Shown here: piece by piece, positions 1 to 7,851 of the stretch
How positions within the stretch are numbered: position 1 is the stretch's first letter
Layout: each line of letters opens with the position of its first letter
From: CAVPDG01 sp963702535
GTDB taxonomy: Bacteria; Chloroflexota; Anaerolineae; Anaerolineales; UBA4823
Reading direction: 5' to 3'
NCBI GenBank assembly: GCA_963702535.1
Contig: CAVPDG010000023.1
Location: 1 to 35,911 of the forward strand
Length of the DNA stretch: 35,911 nt
Made by a program: the position numbers and the translations under genes
The notes under the pieces: generated by a model
Told to the model about the DNA's origin: nothing
The model's database searches: none
Seen by the model: only the letters and a program-made list of their open reading frames with translations

Positions 1-1412
1 TTACCGACACGATCCCCAGACGCAGGCTGCCGGTGAGCTGGTTCACCAAGCCAAACAGGAAGGTGCCCATCCAGGAAGTGCCGCGCTCACTGATCTCATA
101 AAAGCTGTAGAACTCAGCTTCCTGGTCCTTGGGGATCATCTGCGCAAACAGGCTGCGGCTGAGCGCCTGGGAGCCACCCATCACCAGGGCGATGACGAAA
201 CCCAGGAACCAGAACTCCAGCTGGCGCTGCTCCATGCCCAAGACGTGCGCAGTGTCCTCATGCCGACCGCAGCGTAGATCACGCAGGCGCTCCAGATCAC
301 CAGGCTGAGCAGGATGGTATTCTTGGTTCCAAGCCTGCCCGCCAGCCTACCAAAGCCCAGCGCCCCGAAGAAGGCTACAAACTGGATCATCAGGATCACC
401 ATGATCAGGTTGGTGGAGCCATGTCCAGCTCTTCGGCAGCAAAGATGGCGGAGACGGCGATGACGGTCTGGATGCCGTCATTGTAGAGCAGGTATGCCAC
501 CAGGTACTTCATCGCCTCGGGCAGGGTTTTGGATTTCTTGTAGATGAAGATGCCCAGGACTGCGATCGGACCCAGCGCCGGCAGCAGGGCGATGAAGATC
601 GGCACGCGCAACAGGAAGAGCACCGGGATGGCAAGCGGCAGCAGCATCAGCGCTGTGACGGTCGTGGTAGAGATGCCGATCAGGTGCGCCAGCTGCCGGA
701 AGCCGATAGTCAGGTAATTATCGCCGGGCGGCAGCGGTCGGGCCGCGTGGCGTGGGTGCAGCCGGCTGAAGGTGATGAAGGAGAAGCCCAGCCACCATAC
801 ACCGGCAGAAGCCAGGCTGATGCGCGCCACCAGCGCCTCGGAGATGCCGAGCTGCCCCGCAAACAGGTACATCACCAGGTTGATCACCAGCAGCAAGCCG
901 CCGCCCAGGTAGCCCATCGCCCAGGCATACGCCGAGACCCGGTCGCGCTGGTCTGGGCTGGCGATGTTCGGCAAGTACGAGTTGTAGAAGACCATCCCCG
1001 CTCCGAAAGCCAGGTTGGCGATGATGAACAGCAAGCCCCCCAGCCAGTGCAAGCCAGGAGTGACGAAGAAGAGCAAGATCGTCGCCACGGCGCCCAGCGT
1101 GCTGAAGATCTGCATCATGCGCTTGCGCAAATGGGAGTAGTCTGCCAGGGCGCCGAGGATGGGCAGGAAAGTCACCTGCAGCAGCACGGAAGCAGAGATC
1201 AGGTAAGTGAAGTAGGAGTTGAAGCGGATGGGAACGCCCAGCAAGAAGACCATCCCATTCGCATCCGCCGCCGCCCGGGTGATTGAGGTCAGGTACGGAC
1301 CCAGGAAGACGGTGATGACGGTGGTGCTGAAGGCGCTGATCGCCCAATCGAACATTGCCCAGCCGAAGATCTCACGCTTATCGTTGACCAGGGGGGTTGC
1401 GGAGGTTGTCAT
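1..1412 (-). CDS. UMF1-family MFS transporter, 3' partial, two frameshifts
   Basis: Polytopic membrane transporter resembling the UMF1/Atg22-type branch of the major facilitator superfamily. The N-terminal segment IFGWAMFDWAISAFSTTV, with its paired WAxxDWA-like motif, and a later YNDGIQTVI segment are typical of that branch; substrate unknown. I chose the ATG at 1412 because AAGGAG lies seven bases upstream; an in-frame ATG at 1454 lacks this. The reading frame breaks near 418-420 (after ELDM) and again around 225-260. The continuation in the other frames (NLIMVILMIQFVAFFG, then MEQRQLEFWFLGFVIALV) is still clearly the same transporter, so the breaks are probably indel errors. The C-terminus runs off the left edge of the window. 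Confidence 0.85.
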
Positions 1413-1442
1413 GGGCGGTCTCCTTGGGGTAAAATTTAGTGT

Positions 1443-1471
1443 ATTGTAGTGCAAGTTTGAAAAAAAAGTAA
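1443..1471 (-). promoter_or_regulatory. Possible promoter of the UMF1 transporter
   Basis: On the minus strand a TTACTT (-35) and TACAAT (-10) pair is separated by 17 bases and sits about 30 bases upstream of the transporter start. The -10 is good, the -35 poor. Confidence 0.3.
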
Positions 1472-1480
1472 CCAGTTTCC

Positions 1481-1558
1481 CTGGTTTACCAGCTCGAAGG
1501 CGCCGGCTACTGGCAGATCGAGATCACACCCGAGCGTGTGACCATTGAGCGCGTCTGA
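1481..1558 (+). pseudogene. Possible 3' gene remnant
   Basis: A 25-codon stretch reads LVYQLEGAGYWQIEITPERV then TIERV and a stop. It has the composition of a genuine protein C-terminus, but an in-frame stop lies at 1469-1471 and there is no start. I read it as the leftover end of a deleted gene. The family is not recognised. Confidence 0.3.
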
Positions 1559-1619
1559 GATGGGTATAACGAATCCAGCAATACCGCAGCTCGGTTAAGC
1601 GAACACCGAAAATTGGAAC

Positions 1620-1625
1620 TATAAT
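1620..1625 (+). promoter_or_regulatory. -10 box upstream of the Aim24-family gene
   Basis: A perfect TATAAT lies 47 bases before the ATG at 1673. The only -35-like sequence (TTAAGC at 1595) is at a long 19-base spacing, so the promoter call is tentative. Confidence 0.4.
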
Positions 1626-1672
1626 AGCCCCTGTGATCAAGCGAGCTCCCTGAAACCAAACCGGAGGAACCC

Positions 1673-2365
1673 ATGCAAGTCGAAATCTTATACCGCCCAT
1701 CCTATTCCGTAGCCAGAGTGCTGCTGGAGCGTGGTGAAAAGATCCAGGCCGAGAGCGGCGCCATGCTGGGCATGGCGCCGGATATGCAGATGGAGACCGA
1801 GGCAAAAGGTGGCGTCTTGAAGTCGCTGGTGCGCTCCGCCTTCGGCGGCGAGAGCTTCTTCATGAACACCTACACCGGCGTTTCGGCTGGCGACGATATC
1901 CTGTTGGCGCCGCCCCTGCCGGGCGACATCGCCGTGATCGAGATGCGCGGCGAGACGCTGATGGTGCAATCCGGTTCGTACCTGGCATCCTCCGCTGGAC
2001 TTACCGTCGATACCAAGTGGGCTGGCGCCAAGACCTTCTTCGCCAGCGAGGGGCTGATCATGCTCAAGGTGAGCGGCTCCGGCACGCTGATCGTCTCCAG
2101 CTACGGCGCCATCCACCCCATGGAGCTGGATGCGGGCAGGAAGTATGTGGTCGATACCGGGCACCTGGTGACTTTTGAGGAGCATATCGGCTTCAAGATC
2201 AAGAAAGTCGCCGGCTGGAAGAGCACCCTTTTCAGCGGCGAGGGATTGGTGGTCGAGCTGACCGGTCCCGGCAAGCTGAACCTGCAATCCCGCAGCCAGG
2301 ATTCTTTCCTCTCCTGGCTGATCCCGCGCCTGCCCAAGCAGACCTCATCCGGCTCGGGCGACTAA
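1673..2365 (+). CDS. TIGR00266/Aim24-family protein
   Basis: A 230-residue protein of the Aim24 (former DUF124, TIGR00266) family, a widespread beta-rich fold of unsettled role in bacteria, probably acting in the cytoplasm or at the membrane. Supporting features are the opening MQVEILYRPSYSVARVLL, the ESGAMLGM segment near residues 27-34, the FFMNTYTG motif near 62-69, and the late pattern GHLVTFEEHIGFKIKKV followed by SGEGLVVELTGPG, all in the usual order. Length is normal for the family. The start is supported by GGAGG five bases upstream. It is apparently monocistronic, with a -10 box before it and a strong hairpin 14 bases after the stop. The frame is intact throughout. Confidence 0.9.
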   Translation: MQVEILYRPSYSVARVLLERGEKIQAESGAMLGMAPDMQMETEAKGGVLKSLVRSAFGGESFFMNTYTGVSAGDDILLAPPLPGDIAVIEMRGETLMVQSGSYLASSAGLTVDTKWAGAKTFFASEGLIMLKVSGSGTLIVSSYGAIHPMELDAGRKYVVDTGHLVTFEEHIGFKIKKVAGWKSTLFSGEGLVVELTGPGKLNLQSRSQDSFLSWLIPRLPKQTSSGSGD

Positions 2366-2378
2366 ACTTCAGATGTTC

Positions 2379-2416
2379 CCGAACAATGGGGTGCCGCTCT
2401 GCACCCCATTGTTCGG
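2379..2416 (+). terminator. Hairpin terminator after the Aim24-family gene
   Basis: A perfect 16-bp stem (2379-2394 with 2401-2416) closes a six-base loop. It is followed by AATTCTCTT rather than a clean T tract, so termination may be partial and could allow read-through into the micro-protein at 2448. Confidence 0.65.
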
Positions 2417-2447
2417 AATTCTCTTATCCTATCAAAGGAGATAACCC

Positions 2448-2591
2448 ATGGAGCTGCTGATTTTATTGATCGTTGCCGGCGTTGTTGGCTTTTTCATCGG
2501 TGATTGGCGCCGCAAGCGCAAAGCCACCCTACCCGCCAGCCAGGATGTTGTCGAGGCGACCGCCAAAGACGTGGTGGATGCGGAGAAGTAA
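2448..2591 (+). CDS. Single-helix membrane micro-protein
   Basis: A 47-residue open frame starting ten bases after a strong AAAGGAG (2434-2440). Residues 3-17 form one hydrophobic helix (LLILLIVAGVVGFFI), followed by a basic patch (DWRRKRK) and an acidic, soluble tail. The charge pattern predicts the N-terminus outside and the tail in the cytoplasm. No family is recognised. The excellent ribosome-binding site, the clean membrane-then-basic pattern and the position just downstream of the Aim24-family gene argue that it is real. Confidence 0.6.
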   Translation: MELLILLIVAGVVGFFIGDWRRKRKATLPASQDVVEATAKDVVDAEK

Positions 2592-2720
2592 GCCTTCCGG
2601 CGCTATCCAAAGCCGCCCCGCACGCTGCCAGCTTCTCGCTGACCCGTAGAAAACAAAGCTCGGCTGGTATTTGTGCTGCCAGCCGAGCAAATATCCACCG
2701 AATGATCAATACGAATAGGT

Positions 2721-3074
2721 TTAATCGCGGACTTTTTCCATCGCATGCCAGTTGCCCACCTGCTCGCTCACCGGCATGCCTTTCGAGAAGTCAATGCCGT
2801 GTACTTCGGTCAACAGATTCCGGTACTTGACTGCCCAGGGGTCATTCGAGTTGGTCAATGTCCTGAAAGTCTGGCTCGGATCGGTGGTTTCCCAACTTGC
2901 GACGGCGAAATCTCCGGTTTCAGTATGCTGTATCCACACCTGTTCGCGAGATATCCCCACCTGGCGCATCACCCGGTCGTGGTCAGCGTTGCTGTTGAGT
3001 TCGTCACGGAACCAGATCCGTATTTTATCCGCTCCACCCGAAATGATGGGGGCTACGAAGCAATAGTTTGCCAT
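2721..3074 (-). CDS. Small conserved hypothetical protein
   Basis: A 117-residue protein with AGGAG seven bases before the ATG at 3074. It starts MANYCFVAPIISGGADKIR and has the alternating strand-helix layout of a dimeric alpha-beta barrel (antibiotic-biosynthesis-monooxygenase-like): an early strand, a helix rich in R/D/E (residues 18-45), the strands VWIQHTETGDFAVASWE, then a helix SQTFRTL. Family membership is only a guess from this pattern. No signal peptide or membrane segment. Intact frame, transcribed alone against its left neighbour. Confidence 0.65.
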   Translation of the reverse strand: MANYCFVAPIISGGADKIRIWFRDELNSNADHDRVMRQVGISREQVWIQHTETGDFAVASWETTDPSQTFRTLTNSNDPWAVKYRNLLTEVHGIDFSKGMPVSEQVGNWHAMEKVRD

Positions 3075-3224
3075 TTTGTTTCTCCTGATAGCTTGAGCCG
3101 TAAACCTGATAGATTAGGAAATCCCCCAGCCAGGCGATGTGCATCGCGCACACTCAATACACTGGATTGATTTTATCACTATTAAGACAATTAAGGTTTA
3201 ATTTTTCTTCTGGCCTGATGGGAC

Positions 3225-3367
3225 TTACCGCAAGGGTGTCCGGAGATGGGGGTGTGATCACCCAGGCGCAGGCTGACCTGATCCTCGAGAAAGCCCGGAT
3301 CCGTCGCTGGTCGGACGGCATGGGCGGCTTCGCTCCCGATATGGGCGGGCGTGGCAGGCATCCATGA
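3225..3367 (+). pseudogene. Truncated duplicate of the 6916 secreted-protein tail
   Basis: The stretch encodes GVITQAQADLILEKARIRRW then SDGMGGFAPDMGGRGRHP and a stop. This closely matches, at DNA level, the last third of the secreted repeat protein at 6916-7702. The N-terminal signal and the first two repeats are missing and no plausible start exists, so it is a fragment. It is useful because its intact frame shows where the copy at 6916 has slipped (near 7570). Confidence 0.75.
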
Positions 3368-3461
3368 TCGCAATATTGAGCGGGGTGGGAGTTACCCAAG
3401 ACCGGCGAAAACTGTATTTTACGCTGTAACATCGACAGTTATGGTAATATCGAGCATATCT

Positions 3462-3565
3462 TAACGTGAGTTCGGGTTAGCGGAAAATGACTGCTTTTTT
3501 GGGGTTATCGTGCGGCTGCGCCGCACGATAACCCCAAAAAAGCCATTTATCCCGAACTCACGTTA
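3462..3565. repeat. Large fold-back (MITE-like) inverted repeat
   Basis: A 104-bp element has perfect 15-bp outer arms (3462-3476 with 3551-3565) and a perfect 23-bp inner hairpin (3494-3516 with 3520-3542) around a three-base loop. The arms are separated by short unequal linkers that pair imperfectly. It is flanked on both sides by TCT, which may be a target duplication. A run of six T or A lies within the inner arms. It could be a non-autonomous mobile element or a bidirectional terminator. It sits just before the PqqD-like gene. Confidence 0.75.
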
Positions 3566-3594
3566 TCTTACATACAAGAAGCGGAGAGCGGTGG

Positions 3595-3909
3595 ATGGTA
3601 AAAAAGAAACCAGTGCCGGCGCAAACCTCGCAAACAATCTCAACCCACCAGCGCCCCAAACCAGCGGGCGGTATCCAGGCGGAAATCCTGCCAGGTGGCG
3701 TGATCATCTACCAAACAGCAGGCGACCGGATCTTGCAGCTTAACGAAAGCAGCGCCTTGATCTGGGGGTTGTGCGACGGCGAGCATACGGTGGCAGAGAT
3801 CACCGCCATCTTGCAGGCGTTATTCCCGGGAGAGGAAATCTCGATCGCCCAGGATGTGCAGGAAAACCTGCTGTCCTTCGTCGATTTCAAGCTGATCACC
3901 TGGGCTTGA
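3595..3909 (+). CDS. PqqD-family peptide chaperone
   Basis: A 104-residue PqqD-like protein. PqqD proteins are small winged-helix chaperones that bind a substrate peptide and present it to modifying enzymes. Visible hallmarks are a strand segment VIIYQTAGDRILQLNESSAL around residues 37-56, the IWGLCDGEHTVAEIT helix-turn-helix around 57-71, and a final helix DVQENLLSFVDFKLITW. The first 30 residues are a polar lysine/proline/glutamine extension. The gene starts a cassette: the stop is followed after two bases by the ATG of the HprK-like kinase. GGAGA lies about ten bases upstream of the start. A real match to an HPr-rel-type PqqD subfamily is possible but not provable by eye. Confidence 0.85.
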   Translation: MVKKKPVPAQTSQTISTHQRPKPAGGIQAEILPGGVIIYQTAGDRILQLNESSALIWGLCDGEHTVAEITAILQALFPGEEISIAQDVQENLLSFVDFKLITWA

Positions 3910-3911
3910 GC

Positions 3912-4763
3912 ATGGTGGAAGAAGCTCACAACTCGCACCTGATCCATTGGGGAGAAGCAACACTCAACCTAGTCTGTGACGATCCCCTCATGGAAGAAAA
4001 GCTCCGCCGGGTCTTCAGCCGCCACCTGGCGCTGGAGGTCTGCCCAAGCTGCGCGGAGCTGCACGTCAAATCCGTCCCCAACGGTTATCAAGAAGTCTGG
4101 CTGGATGGGCAGCGAGTTTTCGGTAGCAACCGCCCGGCGTTTGTGCTGGAGCAGGCCATGACCGTCCTGGTCTCCGCCCTCACTGCTCAAATCCGCAACA
4201 GCATGGTCTTTCATGCCGCCGCGGTGGCGCAGGGGCAGCACGGCGTGCTCCTGGTCGGCGACCAGGCGTGCGGGAAGTCCACTCTGGCTGCCTGGCTGGT
4301 GGCCAGCGGCTTCAATTACCTGACCGATGAGGTCATCGCCGTCGACCAAGGAGAGGCAGAGGTGCTCGGCTTGATGCGCCCGATCGTGCTGAAGCATGGA
4401 TCTACCTTTGTCTGGCAGCACTGGCTCAATCAGCAGGACCAGGCACGCATGGAAGTACTGGAGCACGGCACGGTCTGGCTGGATGCCGAGCTGCTGCGCC
4501 AGGGCTCAGTGCAAATCTCGGCGCAAGCCAGTGTCATCCTCTTTCCGCATTTCCAGCCGCTCTCATCCTTCCAGGTGCAAGCCCTCAACCCAGCGGAGAC
4601 GGCTTTCCGCCTTCTGCAGCGCCTGATCAACGCCAAGAACCTGCCCGCTCACGGGCTGGCAGCCGTAAAGAACCTGGCAAGCCGGGTCAGCGCATACGAT
4701 ATCGCTTATAGCGAGATATCCCAGGAAGTCGTTTCCTGGCTAGAAACCAGGATTGCTAATTGA
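3912..4763 (+). CDS. HprK-like P-loop kinase
   Basis: A 283-residue protein with the C-terminal P-loop domain of HPr kinase/phosphorylases but without the usual HprK N-terminal domain. It shows FHAAAVA (residues 100-106), Walker A GDQACGKST (116-124) and a following LTDEVIAVD (138-146), in the order seen in HprK relatives. The C-terminal half is divergent. Related stand-alone kinases occur with PqqD and nucleotidyltransferases in lasso-peptide and HPr-rel cassettes, where they are thought to phosphorylate a peptide or small molecule; the substrate here is unknown. The start at 3912 is preferred over upstream starts inside the PqqD gene because it follows that stop by two bases, suggesting coupled translation. 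Confidence 0.8.
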   Translation: MVEEAHNSHLIHWGEATLNLVCDDPLMEEKLRRVFSRHLALEVCPSCAELHVKSVPNGYQEVWLDGQRVFGSNRPAFVLEQAMTVLVSALTAQIRNSMVFHAAAVAQGQHGVLLVGDQACGKSTLAAWLVASGFNYLTDEVIAVDQGEAEVLGLMRPIVLKHGSTFVWQHWLNQQDQARMEVLEHGTVWLDAELLRQGSVQISAQASVILFPHFQPLSSFQVQALNPAETAFRLLQRLINAKNLPAHGLAAVKNLASRVSAYDIAYSEISQEVVSWLETRIAN

Positions 4764-4914
4764 CAAGCCTATTGTGAAATGATAAACTACTGCAAGTTAA
4801 TCTAATTTTAATGACGCGTTTGGGATTTTTGGTATTTAAAAATTAAAGAATCCTGAGACTAGCTGCCCAATTTGTATTATTAAGCTCATTGAATTGACAT
4901 ACACGGGAGGAGTT

Positions 4915-5550
4915 ATGGCAGAAGAGAAACCCCAAATCAGCCGGCGAACAGCGGTAAAGATCATTGGCGCCACAGGTGTAGCTACAGTTTTGGCCAGCAT
5001 GTCTGGCTGGAAGAAGCCATCGATGACCGCCGGCGTACTACCCGCCTTTGCGCAGGCATCCCAGGGTTTGGGCACCGGAGATTTCCAGGCGACCCTAACC
5101 TGGAACACCGGTAGCAACCAAATTGTTGATGATGGGTGCTCATCCTCAGAGGTCCGAACGGACATGGATTTGCACGTTTGGGAGCCGGACGGCTCGCACG
5201 TATATTACTCCAATCGGACAGGAGGAACCGCCAGCCTGGATATCGATAATGTTTGCGGCTTCGGTCCGGAGAACATCTATGTTGCTCCTGGCAACGCAGA
5301 CAGCGGCACATATTACGTCGGCATCGTGCACTACTCAGGCACAGTGTACCCCACCACCAGCACAATCCGCGTGCGCACCTTCGCCGATACACCTGGAGCC
5401 CATTCACAAACCTTTACCGTCATCACCAACTCTTCCAATTCGGGGCTTGTTTACCCGGTCGCCCAGGCGCAATTCCCCAGCGGCACGATCAGCTCGTGGG
5501 CAGGACCGGTGCCGGCAGCCTTTACCAATAACATGGAGACGGTCAAGTAA
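4915..5550 (+). CDS. Tat-exported DUF2135-like protein
   Basis: A 211-residue exported protein. The N-terminus has a twin-arginine signal (SRRTAVK, R10-R11), a moderately hydrophobic stretch and a likely cleavage after AFAQA near residue 48. The mature part is one beta domain resembling DUF2135/YfaP: TDMDLHVWEPDG (82-93), then YYSNRTGG, SLDIDNVCGFGPENIYV, and GTYYVGIVHYSG. Two cysteines, C75 and C114, could form a disulfide. GGGAGG precedes the ATG by four bases. It follows the kinase after a 151-base AT-rich gap, so it may have its own promoter, and it precedes the nucleotidyltransferase. A hairpin terminator lies at 5633. Its place in the cassette makes it the best candidate substrate, which is inference. 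Confidence 0.7.
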   Translation: MAEEKPQISRRTAVKIIGATGVATVLASMSGWKKPSMTAGVLPAFAQASQGLGTGDFQATLTWNTGSNQIVDDGCSSSEVRTDMDLHVWEPDGSHVYYSNRTGGTASLDIDNVCGFGPENIYVAPGNADSGTYYVGIVHYSGTVYPTTSTIRVRTFADTPGAHSQTFTVITNSSNSGLVYPVAQAQFPSGTISSWAGPVPAAFTNNMETVK

Positions 5551-5632
5551 CACCCTGAGCGCCTGTGTTCATCGTGTTGCCTGGGTGTTTTCGAGTCACA
5601 TTTGAATGGCTCTTCAGATCATGCCCTTTACC

Positions 5633-5662
5633 AGCAGGGGCGACGTGTGCGTCGCCCCTGCT
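5633..5662 (+). terminator. Hairpin terminator (GGGGCG palindrome)
   Basis: A 12-bp perfect stem (5633-5644 with 5651-5662) around GTGTGC is followed by TCTTTGTG. It belongs to the same AGGGGCG/CGCCCCT palindrome family as those at 7717 and 35827. It separates the Tat protein from the nucleotidyltransferase gene, so the latter may depend on read-through. Confidence 0.6.
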
Positions 5663-5683
5663 TCTTTGTGAAGTGGGGGGATC

Positions 5684-6784
5684 ATGTCAGCCAGGCTCTT
5701 CCAGCTCCTCAGCACAGCGGCGCGGGTAGATTCCCGCCCGGAACACTACGCCAGGCTGCGTAGCGATTTCAGCGGTTTTCAGAAATGGGATGAGCTGGCT
5801 GGCTACGCCGAGACCCAGCGCATCTCACCGCTCTTCTACCGCCACGCCCAGGCAGCCGCACTCGAAATGCCCCCTGCCGCCCGTCTTCAGTTCCAAGGCT
5901 TAGCCCTACGGCATACCCACGCCGCCCGCATCCGGCAGGAGGCGCTGGCGGAAGTGCTCTCCGCCTGCGCCGGCGAAGGGCTGCACCCCGTGCTGCTGAA
6001 AGGCGCCGCGGCTGCCATCCTGGCATACCCTCAGGCTGCCTTGCGTCCCATGCGCGATATCGACCTGCTCGCCAGCCGCGCCGACGCTTCCCGCATCCAG
6101 GCGCTACTTTCCCGCCTGGGCTACCGCGCCCCACTGCCTGAACGCATCGACGATTATCCCAAGCACCTGCCTGAAGCCGAGCGGCGGATCGACGGTGTTC
6201 CGATCACCATCGAGGTCCACTACAGCCTCTTCGACCTGCGCTGGCGGCGGGGTGTGGATACACAGGCGCTGCTGGACTCAGCCCGACCCATCGCAATGGA
6301 TGGCTTGCCTGCCGCCACCTTGTCCCTCGAAGACATGCTCTTCCACACCTACACGCACATGCTCTACGAACAAGTGCGACTGGTCAGCGTGGCGGATATG
6401 GTCAGCATCGCTGAGCGCTACGTACATGAGATTGATTGGGGAGGCATGCAGCGCCGCTACCCGCACGTGCTGGCTGCCCTGGAGCTGTTCCATTTTCTCA
6501 CCCCCCTCTCCGCGGAGCTGCTCCAGGTTGCCAGGCTGCAGCCCTCGCAGCCTCCCAATGGGACTGGCGAACAGATGCAGGGCTGGCCGAACAACGCCCT
6601 CCAGCGCTGGCGCGCCTACGGCTTGGGGCGCTTCTTGAACTACACCTTCTTCCCCTCCGAATGGTGGCTGCGCCTGGCTTACGGGCTGGGAAGCTCGCGC
6701 TCCCTCCTGTGGACAAGATGGCTGCGACATCCCTTGCAGATCGCCTACTGGGCTGTCCTGCACCTGCTCTCACAGCAAATCTAA
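5684..6784 (+). CDS. Nucleotidyltransferase family protein (NTP_transf_5-like)
   Basis: A 366-residue protein of the uncharacterised nucleotidyltransferase family Pfam NTP_transf_5. The signature is LLKGAAAAILAYP (residues 104-116) followed by RPMRDIDLL (121-129), giving the lysine-glycine strand and the catalytic DxD-type pair, then a distal ITIEVHYSLFD strand. The remainder is helical, with LSLEDMLFHTYTHM in the middle and a tryptophan-rich C-terminus. Members sit beside PqqD and HprK-like genes in RiPP-type clusters, as here. The ATG at 5684 follows a GGGGGG stretch by three bases. Frame intact. The nucleotide and acceptor are unknown. Confidence 0.8.
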   Translation: MSARLFQLLSTAARVDSRPEHYARLRSDFSGFQKWDELAGYAETQRISPLFYRHAQAAALEMPPAARLQFQGLALRHTHAARIRQEALAEVLSACAGEGLHPVLLKGAAAAILAYPQAALRPMRDIDLLASRADASRIQALLSRLGYRAPLPERIDDYPKHLPEAERRIDGVPITIEVHYSLFDLRWRRGVDTQALLDSARPIAMDGLPAATLSLEDMLFHTYTHMLYEQVRLVSVADMVSIAERYVHEIDWGGMQRRYPHVLAALELFHFLTPLSAELLQVARLQPSQPPNGTGEQMQGWPNNALQRWRAYGLGRFLNYTFFPSEWWLRLAYGLGSSRSLLWTRWLRHPLQIAYWAVLHLLSQQI

Positions 6785-6915
6785 ATCTTTTACCAATCAC
6801 TTCTTCACAATTTCTGAATATTGCTTTGCTATCCTTAGCATAGATCCGGCCGGGATCGATTAGAGATCACCTGTGCAGTCTGGCGCAGGTCCGGAATTCG
6901 AGCAAAGGAGAAAAA

Positions 6916-7702
6916 ATGAATCGGAAGAAACTACTCACCATTGGGATCATCGCAACCCTCGGGGCGGCGGCGTTGTTTGGGGCGTTTGCCTACGGCAGCA
7001 CCCGAATCGCCTCCCCCGTACAGGCAGCGCCGGAAAACCGCCTGGCGCTGCAAATGCCCGACCGCGGCGTTGGCGACGGCAGCACGCAGGAAGACCTCGC
7101 CAGCGCCCTGGGCATCAACGTCGATGAGCTGGCAACCGCCCAACAGCAAGCCTACACCGCGGCAATCGACCAGGCTCTCGAAAAAGGCTTGATCACCCAG
7201 GCGCAAGCCGATGCCCTCAAGCAAAGGGAGAACGCTTTCCCCTTTGCCGGGCGCTGGAACGGCTGGCTGAGCCAGAACGGCGTTGACTACGACGCCTTGC
7301 TGGCGGACGCCCTGGGCATCACCCCTGAAAAGCTGCAGGAAGCCCGCACTCAGGCTTTCAACGCACGCATCGACCAGGCGGTGGCGGATGGCAAGCTGTC
7401 CCAGGAGCAAGCTGACCTGATGAAGGGACGCCGCGCCCTGGCGGCAGACGAGACCTTCCGCGCCTCCATGCAGTCCGCCTTCGAATCGGCGGTGAAGGCA
7501 GCCGTCAGCTCGGGTGTCATCACCCAAGCGCAGGCTGACCAGATCCTCGAGAAAGCCCAGACCCGCGCTGGTCGACGGCATGGGCGGCTTCGATGGCATG
7601 GGCGGCTTCGCTCCCGAAATGGGCGGGCGCGGCAGGCACGGCGGCATGGACGCGATGCCGCAGCTGCAGCCCCCGGCGGAATCATCGGACGGCGGGCTCT
7701 AG
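6916..7702 (+). CDS. Secreted/anchored helical-repeat protein, C-terminal frameshift
   Basis: The protein begins with a basic-hydrophobic leader (MNRKKLLTIGIIATLGAAAL) and a possible cleavage after VQAAP. Three related helical repeats follow: LASALGINVDEL...AIDQALEKGLITQAQAD, a second LADALGITPEKL...RIDQAVADGKLSQEQAD, and a third AVKAAVSSGVITQAQAD. Small repeats of this kind occur in exported proteins of Chloroflexota and Actinobacteria; function unknown. The frame slips by two bases near 7570. The duplicate at 3225 shows the intact reading, giving a Gly/Met-rich tail (GMGGFDGMGGFAPEMGGRG) and a stop at 7700-7702. Without correction the frame would run to 7776 with an arginine-rich nonsense tail. 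AAAGGAG lies five bases before the ATG. Confidence 0.8.
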
Positions 7703-7716
7703 CCAGGATGGTTTAT

Positions 7717-7744
7717 GTAGGGGCGCACCGTTGTGCGCCCCTAC
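7717..7744. terminator. GTAGGGGCGCAC palindrome, likely terminator
   Basis: A perfect 12-bp stem with a CGTT loop lies 14 bases after the stop of the upstream gene. No long T tract follows. It is one of several AGGGGCG palindromes in the window. Confidence 0.55.
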
Positions 7745-7851
7745 AATCGCGTTTCGCTGGTTATAATAGGCAGTAAGAAAATCCAAATCAGGGCGCTGCA
7801 CGGGCTGCACTCTGATTTTGGGATCATTTTATCAACGAACACATCCGAACC

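Noticed and set aside
3595..6784. A lasso-peptide biosynthetic cluster
   Set aside because: There is no asparagine-synthetase-like cyclase, no transglutaminase-like protease and no short precursor; only the PqqD, kinase and nucleotidyltransferase parts are shared.
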